Source of the DNA: Dermanyssus gallinae
Lineage: Eukaryota; Arthropoda; Arachnida; Mesostigmata; Dermanyssidae
DNA length: 64,000 nucleotides
Assembly (NCBI GenBank): GCA_003439945.1
Contig: QVRM01005216.1
Location: 1 to 64,000, forward strand
Direction: 5' to 3'
Part shown: positions 45,886 through 54,844 of the stretch, piece by piece
Position numbering within the stretch: the first letter of the stretch is position 1
Layout: every line of letters begins with the position of its first letter
Position numbers and translations under genes: made by a program
Notes under the pieces: generated by a model
Told to the model about the DNA's origin: nothing
Seen by the model: the letters and a program-made list of their open reading frames with translations, nothing else
The model's database searches: none

Positions 45886-46293
45886 GAACTCCTAAGATAT
45901 CTAAAAGCCAAGCAACTTAGTTGAGGTCTTTGGAATGGGTGTTCGTTTACTTATTGATCAAGCCAACAATGGCTCTACTAGGGCAACCTCTGCTAAACAC
46001 GACTCCACAACTATTTATTGCACCATTAAGATAAATGATTTTACAACAAAAATATGAGCTCAGACTTAGTACGCCGCTCATGCACTCTCACAAAAACCGC
46101 TGTAAGCGGCAGTCATGCAGGCACAGGAACTCAATAAAGTGTCGCTATTCATAATTGTATTTTGTAGTTGCAGACTTCATATGCACCTATTCCCAAATAC
46201 AAACGCGATCATATTTTCTAAATGCAAATAGATGCTACTAAGAATACTTACGGGCCGGTTGTAGGATTCGCCGGTAGGCGTATCTGAAGGCAT
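26897..46293 (-). CDS. TMEM104: TMEM104-like multi-pass membrane protein gene, 13 coding exons
   Basis: Conserved integral membrane protein of the amino-acid-transporter (Aa_trans/SLC36-38-like) fold; its substrate is not established. Coding exons in order: 46293-46252, 40450-40244, 40090-40034, 35881-35467, 33495-33427, 32567-32438, 32146-32083, 31893-31782, 30829-30657, 29853-29784, 29541-29323, 28014-27930, 27186-26897. All introns are GT-AG and phases agree throughout. Family blocks include LFNLIVGTGALTMPFAF, CIAVYLYGDLAIYSAAV, FCVGPFTFFNLKKT, FGVCVYSFMCHHSLPSIITP, SNFPIIAITLRNN and IQYIIPASLVFL. The predicted length is about 643 residues, against roughly 500 in vertebrates as I recall; the excess is mostly exon 4. 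One extra base in exon 11 breaks the frame, so this copy is either mis-sequenced there or inactivated. Confidence 0.9.
27187..27929 (-). repeat. TMEM104 intron 12 with hairpins
   Basis: Contains an exact 13-bp inverted repeat (27315-27327 and 27346-27358) whose loop is itself partly palindromic, and a (TA)n array at 27789-27833 capped by the mirrored ends TAGGA and TCCTA, so the whole tract can fold on itself. Confidence 0.8.
27930..28014 (-). CDS. TMEM104: TMEM104 exon 12
   Basis: Residues 520-547. LILPLAALVPPVLIALAVED, then IDFLVGFT, matching the LVPPVLVAF...LVGITG block. Acceptor TATCTTTCAG, donor G|GTTAGT, phase 0 to 1. Confidence 0.9.
28015..29322 (-). other. TMEM104 intron 11, largely unique apart from a LINE-B fragment
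   Basis: About 1.3 kb. The LINE-B tail at 28245-28571 is listed separately; no further exon of the family is missing between exons 11 and 12. Confidence 0.6.
28245..28571 (-). mobile_element. LINE-B fragment (B5) in a TMEM104 intron
   Basis: Minus-strand reading RHIYSRYTLHGTLHLVCLN near 28490-28540, then a decayed Cys/His region (LIYRYCSQECFVKYYAVDYP) in register with the motif in copies B1, B3 and B6. It is in the same orientation as the host gene and outside its exons. Confidence 0.6.
29323..29541 (-). CDS. TMEM104: TMEM104 exon 11, contains a one-base frame break
   Basis: Enters in phase 1 as GVFTFDVLQDMYTLNFEP, matching DMYTLNF of the family, and leaves as SDTSPWFVTK before donor GTGAGT. 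The middle block PFMQYFLALFPVLTLSSNFP, then IIAITLRNN, lies in the +1 frame. Length 219 is one base too many for its phases. The break lies between the codons for NFEP (near 29487) and for PFMQ (near 29454). No splice signals allow an intron there. Confidence 0.82.
29784..29853 (-). CDS. TMEM104: TMEM104 exon 10
   Basis: Residues 424-446. GMYKLMAADFLVILIFYNLL, SLT, one helix. Acceptor AATTTCAG, donor G|GTAAGT, phase 0 to 1. Confidence 0.88.
29854..30656 (-). other. TMEM104 intron 9
   Basis: AT-rich intron of about 0.8 kb; nothing further recognised. Confidence 0.6.
30657..30829 (-). CDS. TMEM104: TMEM104 exon 9
   Basis: Residues 366-423. FISMITLCVIAI, a polar loop, then LFGVCVYSFMCHHSLPSIIT, nearly identical to the vertebrate block. 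Acceptor CTCCGGTAG, donor GTACAT, phase 1 to 0. Confidence 0.92.
30830..31781 (-). other. TMEM104 intron 8
   Basis: About 0.95 kb. It contains an exon-like hydrophobic frame near 31570-31630 that was rejected (see the rejected list). No other feature. Confidence 0.6.
31782..31893 (-). CDS. TMEM104: TMEM104 exon 8
   Basis: Residues 329-365. AYRIFLVVFTFCVGPFTFF (membrane helix), then NLKKTLYLQLFTSVLRWI leading into the next helix. Acceptor TTCTTCACAG, donor G|GTAACC, phase 0 to 1. It splices in phase to 30829, where G plus CC gives the Ala expected after RWI. Confidence 0.9.
32083..32146 (-). CDS. TMEM104: TMEM104 exon 7, extramembrane loop
   Basis: Residues 307-328. It completes a Cys codon and continues EKRSNLTSVECWPKQGVNRSE. 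Two N-glycosylation sequons (NLT, NRS) and two Cys suggest the non-cytosolic side, as in vertebrates (C...C W). Phase 2 to 0, donor GTAAGT. Confidence 0.88.
32438..32567 (-). CDS. TMEM104: TMEM104 exon 6, helix 3
   Basis: Residues 264-306 plus two bases. Contains KMATMYYSPWGVRLFYLC and the highly conserved IAVYLYGDLAIYSAAV. Acceptor TTGATTCTAG, donor GTATGT, phase 1 to 2. Confidence 0.92.
32568..33426 (-). other. TMEM104 intron 5
   Basis: AT-rich, about 0.86 kb, no feature recognised. Confidence 0.6.
33427..33495 (-). CDS. TMEM104: TMEM104 exon 5
   Basis: Residues 241-263, ending in DYFAITESFEM, equivalent to the FEITDRVEM segment before helix 3 in vertebrates. Enters in phase 1, leaves in phase 1, donor GTAAGT. 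Confidence 0.85.
   Translation of the reverse strand: MPLSLWPSPHPLTTSPSRSPSR
33496..35466 (-). other. TMEM104 intron 4
   Basis: About 2 kb. Apart from the G-rich minisatellite (34990-35285, separate entry) nothing was recognised; CAG-like trinucleotide runs occur near 34110 and 34620. Confidence 0.6.
34990..35285 (+). repeat. G-rich 15-bp minisatellite, G-quadruplex candidate
   Basis: About 17-19 tandem copies of a 15-bp unit, GCTGGGGGTGGTGGA with GGA/GGT and CTG/CTGAG variants. The plus strand is G-rich with runs of five G in nearly every unit; on the transcribed minus-sense RNA it is C-rich (CCACC). It starts about 180 bp beyond the exon 4 donor. It is open in several frames only because the unit is a multiple of three. 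Confidence 0.9.
35467..35881 (-). CDS. TMEM104: TMEM104 exon 4, repetitive insertion in the cytosolic loop
   Basis: Residues 103-240 plus one base. It is charged and Gln-rich, with three copies of IKKDTAARKSAEPE (two exact, one with I for T) separated by Gln/Glu/Arg spacers, a degenerate fourth (IKLRKSTEK), then a Ser-rich end (RTSSDSSDQ). Acceptor TTGTTACAG; donor C|GTAAGC leaves phase 1, exactly what exon 5 needs, whereas joining exon 3 to exon 5 directly would shift the frame and hit a stop. Probably disordered or coiled-coil. The frame continues open past the donor into a minisatellite, which is not counted as coding. Confidence 0.75.
35882..40033 (-). other. TMEM104 intron 3
   Basis: About 4.2 kb. 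Holds (TA)n arrays at 36234-36270 and 37907-37981, a C-run at 36460-36475, a (GTAT)n patch at 38574-38610 and a (GTT)n-rich stretch at 38690-38810. GC-rich patches near 36340-36540 and 36680-36860 gave no recognisable protein. Confidence 0.6.
40034..40090 (-). CDS. TMEM104: TMEM104 exon 3, start of cytosolic loop
   Basis: Residues 84-102, an acidic and polar peptide (VSNQRDTSNEPEEAENDLV). Acceptor TGATTTTAG and donor GTAAGT, phase 0/0. The vertebrate protein also has an acidic Ser/Asp stretch at this point. It is placed by splice sites and position rather than sequence identity. Confidence 0.75.
40244..40450 (-). CDS. TMEM104: TMEM104 exon 2, first two membrane helices
   Basis: Residues 15-83. 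It starts VGLMYLFNLIVGTGALTMP, the signature first helix with its unwound Gly-rich segment, and continues through VMGVCVLCFMSYLTATFMIE, helix 2, ending LKHYKK. Acceptor TTATTTAG, donor GTTTGT, phase 0 on both sides. The strongest family match in the gene. Confidence 0.92.
41745..42070 (-). mobile_element. LINE fragment (LINE-D), RT palm and thumb
   Basis: Minus-strand reading DDLVIMWKIEALLEFTRLHD near 41930-41985, then VSKTKVTRFSIGEAYA in a second frame, then INGYALELIKGFRYLGVTLM near 41760-41820. This is the order YADD box, KTK motif, FxYLGV block of many non-LTR reverse transcriptases. Short, frameshifted, and not clearly one of the other families here. Confidence 0.5.
42860..42985. repeat. 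Palindromic element centred on a (TA)n core
   Basis: Imperfect inverted arms flank a TACATATATA core at 42915-42934. The inner parts are CTTACTGATGACTCACGTA and the reverse complement of TACGTGACTCATTTAGTAAG. The outer parts are GAAGTCTCAAGACTAA and the complement of TGAGCCTTGAGACTTTC. A short hairpin-forming MITE-like unit. Confidence 0.65.
43520..44190 (-). mobile_element. LINE-A remnant (A5), C-terminal part
   Basis: Minus strand: LLPHECSDLVSPLQCNCGQS and VNKLAYSG near 44000-44080 correspond to the CRCG...H..SC block of LINE-A. Fragments follow matching LVWDA and PNEFQPLAFE near 43690-43860 and the GTMLK end near 43545. Many stops. It lies in TMEM104 intron 1, same orientation. Confidence 0.55.
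44411..44900 (+). mobile_element. LINE-A remnant (A6), post-RT region
   Basis: Plus strand: LLIDQANNYSTRARLKATSA near 44670-44740, then LGTSMDATTRICVSLRLENA near 44780-44840. They align with LIDRAPTVADKARLRAVSSQ and IGTLLDDEKTRISTGLRLGV in copy A3. It faces copy A5, so the two fragments form a tail-to-tail pair. Confidence 0.6.
45935..46020 (+). repeat. Short duplicate of the LINE-A A6 fragment (A7)
   Basis: GTTTACTTATTGATCAAGCC and about 30 bp after it repeat 44680-44720 with few changes, about 1.25 kb away. Confidence 0.7.
46252..46293 (-). CDS. TMEM104: TMEM104 exon 1
   Basis: Fourteen codons (MPSDTPTGESYNRP) from ATG at 46293 to the donor GTAAGT, phase 0. The short polar N-terminus just before the first membrane helix fits the family. 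A (CAC)n run lies about 25 bp upstream of the ATG. Start chosen because it is the first in-frame ATG ahead of a strong donor matching exon 2 in phase. Confidence 0.75.
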
Positions 46294-47054
46294 GATGTGG
46301 CCGGTTGACTCTTCGGTTCACCACCACCACCACCACCACCACCACAACCAACACCACCTCAAGTAGCACCACGCCGCAGCAACCCTGGCTTGAAGAACAC
46401 TGAAGGGATGAAGGTCTTCAGCAGCTGTGTGAGCGTGGCCTGTTTCACTATTCACGCGGAAATCCGGTGCGGTTCGACCACCAGTAGAGAGTGGACGACG
46501 ACTTCAACCACTCCTTCACCACGCACACAGAGTGAGGAGTACACCGTAAGACGCGACACTGGAATACGGAGCCCGACAGGATCGCAACCAGCTCAGTGCC
46601 GAGGTGAGCTGGTCGGCTTGTCGATCGAACTGGCAATGCCGCAACAGACACCAAACGAGACTTAACGGCAGCAGCGGTGAGTTTAGACAGTTTGTGCACG
46701 TTTGCTGAGCGGGCGGCTTATCGAATCAAATCTCAAAAGATGAACGAACACATGTATATGTGTGCAGCGCTGACCACCGACGGCTTTCGAGTCGGTAGTG
46801 AGGACGACGCGTGACGCGTTCTGCAAAAAAAACACCGACGGACACAGTTTGCCCGAATCGATAAGATGAAATAGATCAACGTATCATCATCATCAACAAC
46901 AACATCGTCATTCACAACGGACACAATAATCCGACTAATCTCTGCAACGAAAAAGCGGCCACAACGGCGATTACACGACAAACGATGATAACGTGACGTG
47001 TTTCCCATTAATACGCGAACACCTGCTTCAAGGCGTTATACATACATAGATATA

Positions 47055-47085
<31 letters not shown>

Positions 47086-47339
47086 GAGAGCGGATCACAC
47101 AGTTATAGCTTGCTTTAGATTTTGCCACCAGACAGAATCACTATCAATCACCGTCTTCCGGTTTGTTTTGCTTAGAAGCGCCATTGATCTGCTACATAAA
47201 GTGTAAATTTCACGCCATTTTTAGAAGCCGAAAATGGAGAAGAGCAACGAATGTGTTAAAAACTAAATCATATGTTCTAAAGCGGTAAACATGTAACGAA
47301 CTGCTTATGCCGATTAAGCAGTGTCCCGAAACACTGCGT
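46294..47339 (-). promoter_or_regulatory. Presumed 5' flank of TMEM104
   Basis: Immediately upstream of the ATG is a (CAC)9 run (46318-46345). From 46380 to 47000 the DNA is comparatively GC-rich with several CpGs, as expected of a promoter or 5' untranslated exon, but no TATA box or initiator could be singled out. A (TA)n tract lies at 47050-47084. The promoter role is inferred from position only. Confidence 0.35.
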
Positions 47340-47990
47340 ATATGTGGTAAGATTTCGCGACGGACGTGAAAGAACCGAAGATGGCCCCCGTTCGGACGCT
47401 TTCTACGTCAATAACAAGAGAAAACGTTACAAATAGTTAATGGTATCTTACTCAACAATCGCCGAGTTTATATCAGGAAGATAGCTGAGGAATTAGAGAA
47501 TGTAACAGTCTTGGCCGATATTTACGATACGTCAGAACATTGGCAGCCAAGTTGAATGTTGAATTTGCAGAAAAAAATGCCCGTCGAAAATGTCCGAGCT
47601 AAAACTTTAGGTGGTGGCACAAGAACTTCAAAGAGTACTACAGAAGACGAATCTTGGGTATATGGGGTTACGACATCGAGATAACAAAGATCGAGAAAAC
47701 ATCGAGACAAAGCCTAATCAATTCAGTAGTGCTCCCAAGGAGAGAGTAGATCGAAGAAATTCAGACCGAGCAGATTTAGTACGAAGGTTCTTTTGACTGT
47801 TTTTTTCGACAACGTGTGCGATGTGCCGTGCAACGGGGAAAAATCGCGCACATCATCTAGAAGCAAACAAGTTACGCGCGTAATTATTCTCCGGACCAGA
47901 AACATCCCGAAGAAAGGAAGAAGGGGACCTGCTATCATGCTTAAGTATAAAGCTAACAGCCTACAACAAACGAGAAAAAACATGAATTAT
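47340..47990 (+). pseudogene. Heavily decayed mariner-type transposase
   Basis: Read across frames: FRDGRERTEDGPRS near 47355-47395, a helix-turn-helix remnant (NNRRVYIRKIAEELEN near 47455-47500), TEDESWVYGYDIEI near 47635-47680 with the first catalytic Asp, and LLTVFFDNVCDV near 47790-47825. The order and motifs are those of mariner transposases. The second and third catalytic blocks are not recognisable. No terminal repeats were found. Confidence 0.55.
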
Positions 47991-49349
47991 ATTGTAATTC
48001 TAGCAAACCAATTACACTATGTGTAAAAAGAAGCGTATACAATGAAAAACCGCCGACAACTATACTCCTTCGTCCAATTCATCATGCGACGAACAAAGAT
48101 ACTTCAAGCAAAAAACTTTAGGATGTTAGTTCTTACAAAAAAAAACTTGAAATAGCTTTAGTGCAGCTGTATGTGCAAAGAACCCCTCGGTGCAAAGAAG
48201 CACGACCAAGCAGGTACAGATTGTACACGACAAAAAGATACTGACCAGGCACATTTGTACCTGGCTTACTTACTCTGTAACAACAGAGAGCAACAAAAAC
48301 TATCGAAAACAGTTCCTAAACATTCTCAGTATGCACGCACGTTCTGGAGCACCTGAAGTTGATCTCTTCGAGTGACACAAGCTTGAACCACATCGCAAGA
48401 CAAAGTAACCGTATACCTCAGCTCCTTGTTGTCATGACTGATCAACACGTCGTTGACAAGCTAAAAAGCCCGTGACCCGTAAAGTTGAATTTGTAATAAG
48501 CCGTATATAAGCCGTTCCGAACATTCCATTCGGCAATGAAATGTACGCTTATATAACATAGCGATAACTCGATAGTCGGACCTGTAAGGGTATTTCAGCT
48601 GTCACAGGCATCCGCTGTATCCATCACAGACTGAAACGACGTTGTCAAGTGCACAGCTTTTTCCGAATATATTCCACTAGGCAAATCAACGAAAATGAAG
48701 CACATACCTACCTACCTGCCTACACACACGTTGAGGAAAGCACGCAAAGAAATCGCATCTTCTTTGTTAGAGTGGCCAACATCGCATTTCGCACGTCGAC
48801 GGGTAAGTGAGCAGGCATTCCTGAGTATAAGATCAAGCCTCGATGCTCCACTCTGCGATGCATTGCCAGGACTTTAAACGTCCTCCTACACGACTTCAGC
48901 AGTGAGGAAAGAGCGTTCATCCAGAGCTAGCCACAAATCAGAGAGTGAATATACTCAACGCTCGATGAAAGAGCAACGGTGTCGCTGTTGCTCGCGAAAC
49001 AGTCGACGCAGACACGCGACGCGACGCATAAAGTCATAACCAATCGAAGGAGTCTCCTATGCCAGTTTCACGACGATGGCAAGAAGACAGACATGAAAAA
49101 GCATCCATCCTCTGCCGAATGGAATGCGGCTTGCTATCCGCTACTTGAACTAGTAAATAAATAAATCACACAACGGCGATGAACATGACCACGTTCCGAA
49201 GCAATCCGATAGCAGCGTATATCCATATCGGCCGTTCGCTGCTTTACATTCTTTATGTTGTTTCCGACCAAAAACGTAAACAGTCACTAACCAGAGAAAT
49301 ATGTACATAAACATGGTTGTTTAGGACGACTGTAGTCTTGATTATATAT
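47991..49349. other. No recognisable gene
   Basis: About 1.35 kb without recognised domains. The SINE target sequence lies at its right end. Confidence 0.35.
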
Positions 49350-49529
49350 GTCGAGCCCGGTGGCGTGGTGGCTAAAGTCTGCGCCTTGCAACCGGAGCAG
49401 ACATATAGGTGCGCGGGTTCGAGCCCCACCGTTGCACGCTTGTATTTATGGGGTCCGTCTATGAAGCAATGTGAAAAACAGTTCCGTGGACGTTAAATCT
49501 TGGCTGAGGGTCAGCCCGAAAACTTTTTT
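49350..49529 (+). mobile_element. tRNA-derived SINE (SINE1) with 17-bp target duplication
   Basis: The head (49352-49432) is tRNA-like: GGTGGCGTGGTGGCTAAAG as the A-box region and GGTTCGAGCCC as the B box, but with a disrupted cloverleaf, so it is a SINE promoter and not a tRNA gene. The unique body (49440-49523) ends in a T-run. The flanks carry the same 17 bp, TAGTCTTGATTATATAT, at 49333-49349 and 49530-49546, a clear target-site duplication from LINE-assisted insertion. The body is shared with 62384-62480. Confidence 0.85.
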
Positions 49530-49570
49530 TAGTCTTGATTATATATATATATATATATATATAATCAAGA

Positions 49571-49608
<38 letters not shown>

Positions 49609-49632
49609 CAAGACTAATATATATATATAGCT
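49530..49632. repeat. (TA)n arrays with mirrored TAGTCTTGATTA ends
   Basis: The SINE target motif TAGTCTTGATTA runs into (TA)n. That array ends in the reverse complement TAATCAAGACTA, then a second (TA)n array ends in TAATCAAGACTA again. The unit is therefore inverted and then repeated. Confidence 0.85.
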
Positions 49633-49718
49633 GTGATAAGTAGACTGTCCAAACAAGCGCATGCAAAGTTGCAGCAGAGCTTCCAAAATATTAAATGAGA
49701 TACACAGTATGACAAAAA

Positions 49719-49750
<32 letters not shown>

Positions 49751-51222
49751 GTATATATATATATATACTTGCGGCGGCCACTTAATATGATTACTGATTT
49801 TATTTAATACGACACTTCATTTATCGCCTTGTATTGTCAGAGAACACATTGGTTAGTTTGTCAACGAGGGAGAAACCGGTGTAGATGACAGGTAACTCCG
49901 ACATACAGGATTAATAATAAACAGATAGAGAAAGAAAGAAAGATGTGTCACGCTTGTATTCATCTTTGGTATAATGTTGGACTAGGTCGGATTTGCAGCC
50001 AGTATAATTATTGTTGCCTTTCTTTTTGACCCATGCACGTCTGTACAGATTGTAATCGTTTGTCCTGAAACCTACAATTTTGCAGCTGTTCGGGCAGCTG
50101 TACTTTTCTTGCTATATTAGCTGTTGTAGCTAGTTAAGCTTCGTTGGAGTCTTTAATTAGTAAATTGAAAGCGCACAGCAACGGTAATTTCCCAATCTGA
50201 TCTGAATGTTCCTCATCCATAGTACAGTGTCAGCATTCTCAAGTTGCAATTCACTAATCGATTATCCAAGTGGTCAACGTTCGGAAATTAGCGTCTTGAC
50301 AACAAGGCTTTCCTAGCAAAGGTAAAGTAGACAATACCGCGCAACCGAGATATTAAGTCATGCCACGCGCGTTTGGCCATCAAGATACCCTGCCTTAATT
50401 CGAAGAGCTAAACTTTTCTGATAAAAAAATATCCTCGCGTCCAACGGTAAATGGGGTGTGTGCGGGGTGCATACGAGATTATCGAACGCTGAGCGAGAGA
50501 GTGCACAAAGATATCATCGAACGCCACGCCTGTCTAGGATTTGAACGAAAAGCTGAACCATCGCATCAGTATATCCTAGTACTCATGACATAAACTCAAA
50601 TACATATATATATATATATATATATAATTTTCACTTCTAATTTTTTAGCATATCGACATGTTTTCACCTTCTCACTACAGCCTCTGTACTAAGACAAAGC
50701 CTGAAACCAACAAAAGAAGAAGCACAAATGAGTTAGAAAGAATACTAAGAGCACAAAAGAGAGGGAGACTTCCAAAAACAGGGAGAGAGAGAGGTTGTGT
50801 CAAATAAATGTTGAAGAGGATGGAGATGGAAATCAGGCATCCGGTATCGGCCTAGTACAGGCTTCGCGGGAGAGGCCTGTACTCTTTAACTCCGCGATCG
50901 GACATTCGCATCCGGTACGTCGGCGAATCTAGAGCAAGCGAACAACATCGCGACCAGACAGACAAAAGACCAGATCGAGAAGGCTTTCGTTTCGGTTTAC
51001 AATGCTGTATTGGCAGCGGCTGCTAAAAGCCAACGCCGTTCCAAGAGAAGCAGAGCTTTGCCATAAACAGAGTCAGCCACGAAAACAGAGTGATGGTGGT
51101 ACATCAACGTAATAAAATCCGTACAAGTCCAGTTAGAGAACGCGTCCAGTATGACCGGGCCAAAGGTTGAGATAAAGTGCAATCATACAATAGCGTTTGC
51201 AACCTGTAGTGCCGATAAAAAC

Positions 51223-51263
<41 letters not shown>

Positions 51264-51325
51264 TTAAAATTATGTACTATTTTGTACCATAAAGTACGGT
51301 AAAAACATATATATACACACATATA

Positions 51326-51395
<70 letters not shown>

Positions 51396-52711
51396 TGATG
51401 TATTATTTTGTACCAATCAGTACATGTGAGTTTTTAGTGCACACTCAAAACTACCTTTTTTTTGTGGAGAAGGGGAAACCGCCAACAATAAGTAATCTAT
51501 CGAGGTGGTTGGGAAGCAAGCCAGAGCGTATCGCACCTTTTAATCCGGTTTTTACTACGACTGCTGTTGGCCCGTCCGCCCACCCGTCGCTACTAGACTA
51601 TATAATACGTTTTATCTAGCTAGCCTATCAAATCGACACAGGATACGACGGTCTGCACACTCTTAAGCGCGCCTACTTAAAAAGACTTGAATTGGCGAAT
51701 AAGACTTGTTGCTGCGAATGGAAGCGTACGCAAGTCGATGTCCTCTTTATACCCGGACGCCCCGTTAGCGCTGACGATCCAGGTTCAGCTTTATCAGTGC
51801 CAATGTCGTGGAGGATCCACGCGTCATCCTCGCACGCATGTCAGTCACGACTCATAATAATTCGGCGACCCGGCGGCGCTATGCCGAGAGAATGATTTTA
51901 CAAACAATATCTAATTCAAAAGGTCAGCCTGATCTGATGCGTGCATGACACGATCTTGTGACACGTCGGTGGACTCCAACATGCCAAGCCATCGAGACAG
52001 TAACTCTATATGGCTGGGTCACATCAGACTAACTTTACATACTTCTACCACCTCGCCTCGACCGGGTGAATGGAACTTGACATCTCGCTGTAATAGAATT
52101 GAAAAGGCTGGCCAACTTCCCGGTCATTTTGATCTGACGTTTTGATCGAAGTCTACTGTGAATCGCAGTCGGGTTTCGTCTCTTCGTGAGGTTCAAGTCG
52201 TCACTTGTAAACTGCGAACACGTTTAAGACTGGCCATTGTGACAGATCCACAAAATGCGCATCTGTAACAATGACCAGCCATATATGCGGTCCTTATTGG
52301 TCATGTTAAGGCCTTCAAAGAATCATATCCGTCATCTATTAGTAGTCGGTAGTCGGTACTTCGTTAGAACGCTACCTCGAGTTTGTTTTTGCCCAGTACA
52401 CGGCAACGGAGGCCACGTGAAAAGCAAAATACAAGAGCGATACCACGATGAGAACCACTAAGCCGTGTCTTTTATACGTTGCTCCTAGCCAAGGTCCTAG
52501 CCGGCTATGTGCGGTAAGAGTTCCAGAGGGCCTAAGCAGTGATATACGAGGATGACATTGAGCTCACTCATCATCATCCTGGTGTCATCCGGGCCCACGC
52601 TGACCTGGTACAAAAGGTATCACTTGGCCGAGCTTTGAGGTGAATTCACGGAAAATCTATGCTACGAAATGTTTTACATGTACTAATATAACTCATGAAA
52701 AAATAAAAATA

Positions 52712-52749
<38 letters not shown>

Positions 52750-52763
52750 CTTTATATACATAG
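49633..52763. other. Unassigned DNA with several TA arrays
   Basis: (TA)n tracts at 49720-49768, 50604-50625, 51225-51260, 51330-51390 and 52718-52747. A short hairpin (AGTACAGGC...GCCTGTACT) lies near 50857-50883. Near 52535-52600 the plus strand reads VIYEDDIELTHHHPG, which might be an RT palm relic, but no other motif supports it. Confidence 0.35.
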
Positions 52764-53480
52764 TGTTAGAAAACGAATAAGCCATATTTTAGGGGATCGT
52801 CAAACTCGTTAACAAATCACGATTGTCGATTGAGAAACCGGCGTGTTCAAAAGAGCCCTCGAAGAAAATACTTCGTTTAAAGAACATCTAACTGGCTAGG
52901 GAACGCGAAATTGTCGCGTTGAGGAAAACTTACAAAAACCGGAATCCTGTGGTGTCTTATGTTTGAGCTTCCACGTTCGATACGTTCATTCATACGCCGT
53001 TATTACGTTCACAAAATAAGCGCACTAAGGAGCATGCGCATTTCATAGAGATCATTTTGGTCAAACGATCAATTCATGGTGGCTCGTTGTATGATTAGTG
53101 TAAGCCGTTTTCCCCCTGCCTCCCAATGTCGGATTCCCAGATAGGGTCCCGTGTGAGAAGAGACGCGGGCGGCGAACGGTAATCCTATCACGAATCGTAC
53201 CACCATCCTTATGGTATGATAAAGTAATTACATTGTTCCCATAAAATGTGCACTCTGAATGCGTATATTTCTTGAGACTAGTGGCAAACATTTTATGGAT
53301 AAAGTGTGAAACACGCCAGTTTTTCAACAGACCATTTCGTTATTTTGCAGTTGCACATTTTGTTAAATAATATCCGGCTCGCCATATCGTTATAACGAAT
53401 GTTATTTAATTTCTAAACGACCCTCCTCAAGTACATTAGAAAATCCTAAAATGTGGCCTATTCGTTTTTCAATATTTTCA
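52764..53480. mobile_element. Short inverted-repeat element between TA-rich flanks
   Basis: GAAAACGAATAAGCCATATT near 52768 is mirrored near 53440-53480 as the reverse complement of GAAAAACGAATAGGCCACAT, both continuing into TTTTAGG. A further inner match (AAACCGGCGTGTT / AAACTGGCGTGTT) is also inverted. About 0.7 kb, no coding. It may be a mariner-derived MITE, since a mariner start follows directly, but that link is inferred. Confidence 0.5.
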
Positions 53481-53517
53481 TTCTATCATTTCATTCTATA
53501 CAAATTCCATCAGCGAT

Positions 53518-53715
53518 AATGGAGCAGAACGAGCGCTATGCTTTTATTAAGCATTTTTGAAGGTTCAACTGCAACACAAATTAAAGCCAAAATAAACGCA
53601 GTTTATGGAACAAATGCACTAGCGTATAGTACCAGAACGAAATGGATTGTCTAATTTAAAAGAGGTAGCACGGGCACAGAGGCTGCAGGCGTTGTAAACG
53701 GCCAAAAATAAGTAA
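53518..53715 (+). pseudogene. Mariner transposase N-terminal fragment
   Basis: From ATG near 53519 (MEQNERYAFIKHF), then in a shifted frame EGSTATQIKAKINAVYGTNA and STRTKWIV, then KRGSTGTEAA. This is the N-terminal DNA-binding part of a mariner transposase, ending abruptly before the FB1-b element. The family differs from the copies at 47340 and 55054. Confidence 0.6.
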
Positions 53716-53795
53716 AAGTACGTGTCCTGTCTATAGCTGTATTCCATACTACGAACTTTTCGATAACCCAGTATATATATATATATATATATATA

Positions 53796-54821
53796 CAGGG
53801 TGTTTGGAAAAGTTTTTTCAGTGTAGTACGGAATTGTAGAGCTCGTTAAAGCAAACATATTTTCCAATAGAACGTGGTCTCTGAGAAGTCTTGTTTCGGA
53901 ATGAGAGTTAAATTACTATAATTTGTGACACCTGAAAAAATTCTGCTTCTTCCGAAGAACATGTAAGGCTGGTCAGAAGATACGACACGGTCGTTTAGAA
54001 GAGAATTTGCGAAAAATGAAATTCATTATTAACTTTCACGCCAAATACCTCAAAAGCATTACCCTACGACCACTCACGGCGCTCAAAACTAACTCGTTCG
54101 GGCACATGCGCATTTCATGATGATTATTTTGGCACCACACTAATGGCAACGCGAATTGTGGTTGCGGAGTAAAGACGATTTTTTGGCCAGATGTCGAGAT
54201 TGAGTGCATGTAAAAATTGCTTTCTTCCAGAAAGATTTGAAGAGCAATATATGGAATTGTAGAGCTCGTTAAAGGAAATCTTTTTTCCAATGAAACATGG
54301 TTTCTGAAAAATACATAACAACGCAAGCCGTGATTGCGGTGTAATTGAGATTGAGTGCATGCATAAATTATCTACTAGCACTCTAGGTCATTTTTGCATG
54401 CACTCAATCTCGACATCTGGCTGAAAAATCGTAATTACTCCGCAATCACAGCTCGTCGTAGGGTAACGATTTTGAGGCATTTGGCGTGAAAGTTAATAAT
54501 AAATTTCATTTTTCGCAAATTCTCTTCTAAACGACCGTGTCGTATCTTCCGACCAGCCTTACATGTTCTTTGAAAGAAGCACAATTTTCTCCTCAGGAAC
54601 ACGACGGTGTGCTTAGTTTCTGTCTAGGAGGGCTGGTTGTCTCGCAACAGCACATTGTATGCTCCTATGTTGGGCAAAAACACTAGTGTCACAAACTGGA
54701 GTAATTTAACTCTCATTCCGAAACAAGACTTCTCAGAGACCACGTTCTATTGAAAAAAAGATTTGCTTTAACGAGCTCTACAATTCCGTACTACGCTGCA
54801 AAAAAACTTTTCCAAGCACCC
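53796..54821. mobile_element. Foldback element FB1-b (1026 bp)
   Basis: Flanked on both sides by (TA)n. Left end CAGGGTGTTTGGAAAAGTTT, right end its inverted match (AAACTTTTCCAAGCACCC). Long inverted arms run inward for over 300 bp (about 53796-54220 against 54395-54821). The middle holds a second, partial copy of the arm start (GTAGAGCTCGTTAAAGGAAA near 54259), showing internal rearrangement. No transposase. Confidence 0.88.
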
Positions 54822-54844
54822 TATATATATATATATATATATAA

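Larger units (their letters stand above)
40451..46251 (-). other. TMEM104 intron 1 (5.8 kb)
   Basis: Long first intron with (TA)n arrays at 40613-40683, 42448-42500, 45759-45787 and 45861-45885, plus the LINE-D, hairpin and LINE-A fragments listed separately. No exon of the family is missing between exons 1 and 2. Confidence 0.6.

Noticed and set aside
48695..48920. Opposed 60-66-codon frames with protein-like composition
   Set aside because: No family recognised on either strand and no splice support.
49352..49436. tRNA gene
   Set aside because: The A and B boxes are present, but the cloverleaf stems do not pair well, and a SINE body and a 17-bp target duplication surround it.
51460..52141. 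Possible LINE coding on the plus strand
   Set aside because: Several short open frames, but no motif of RT, endonuclease or the tail domains could be matched.
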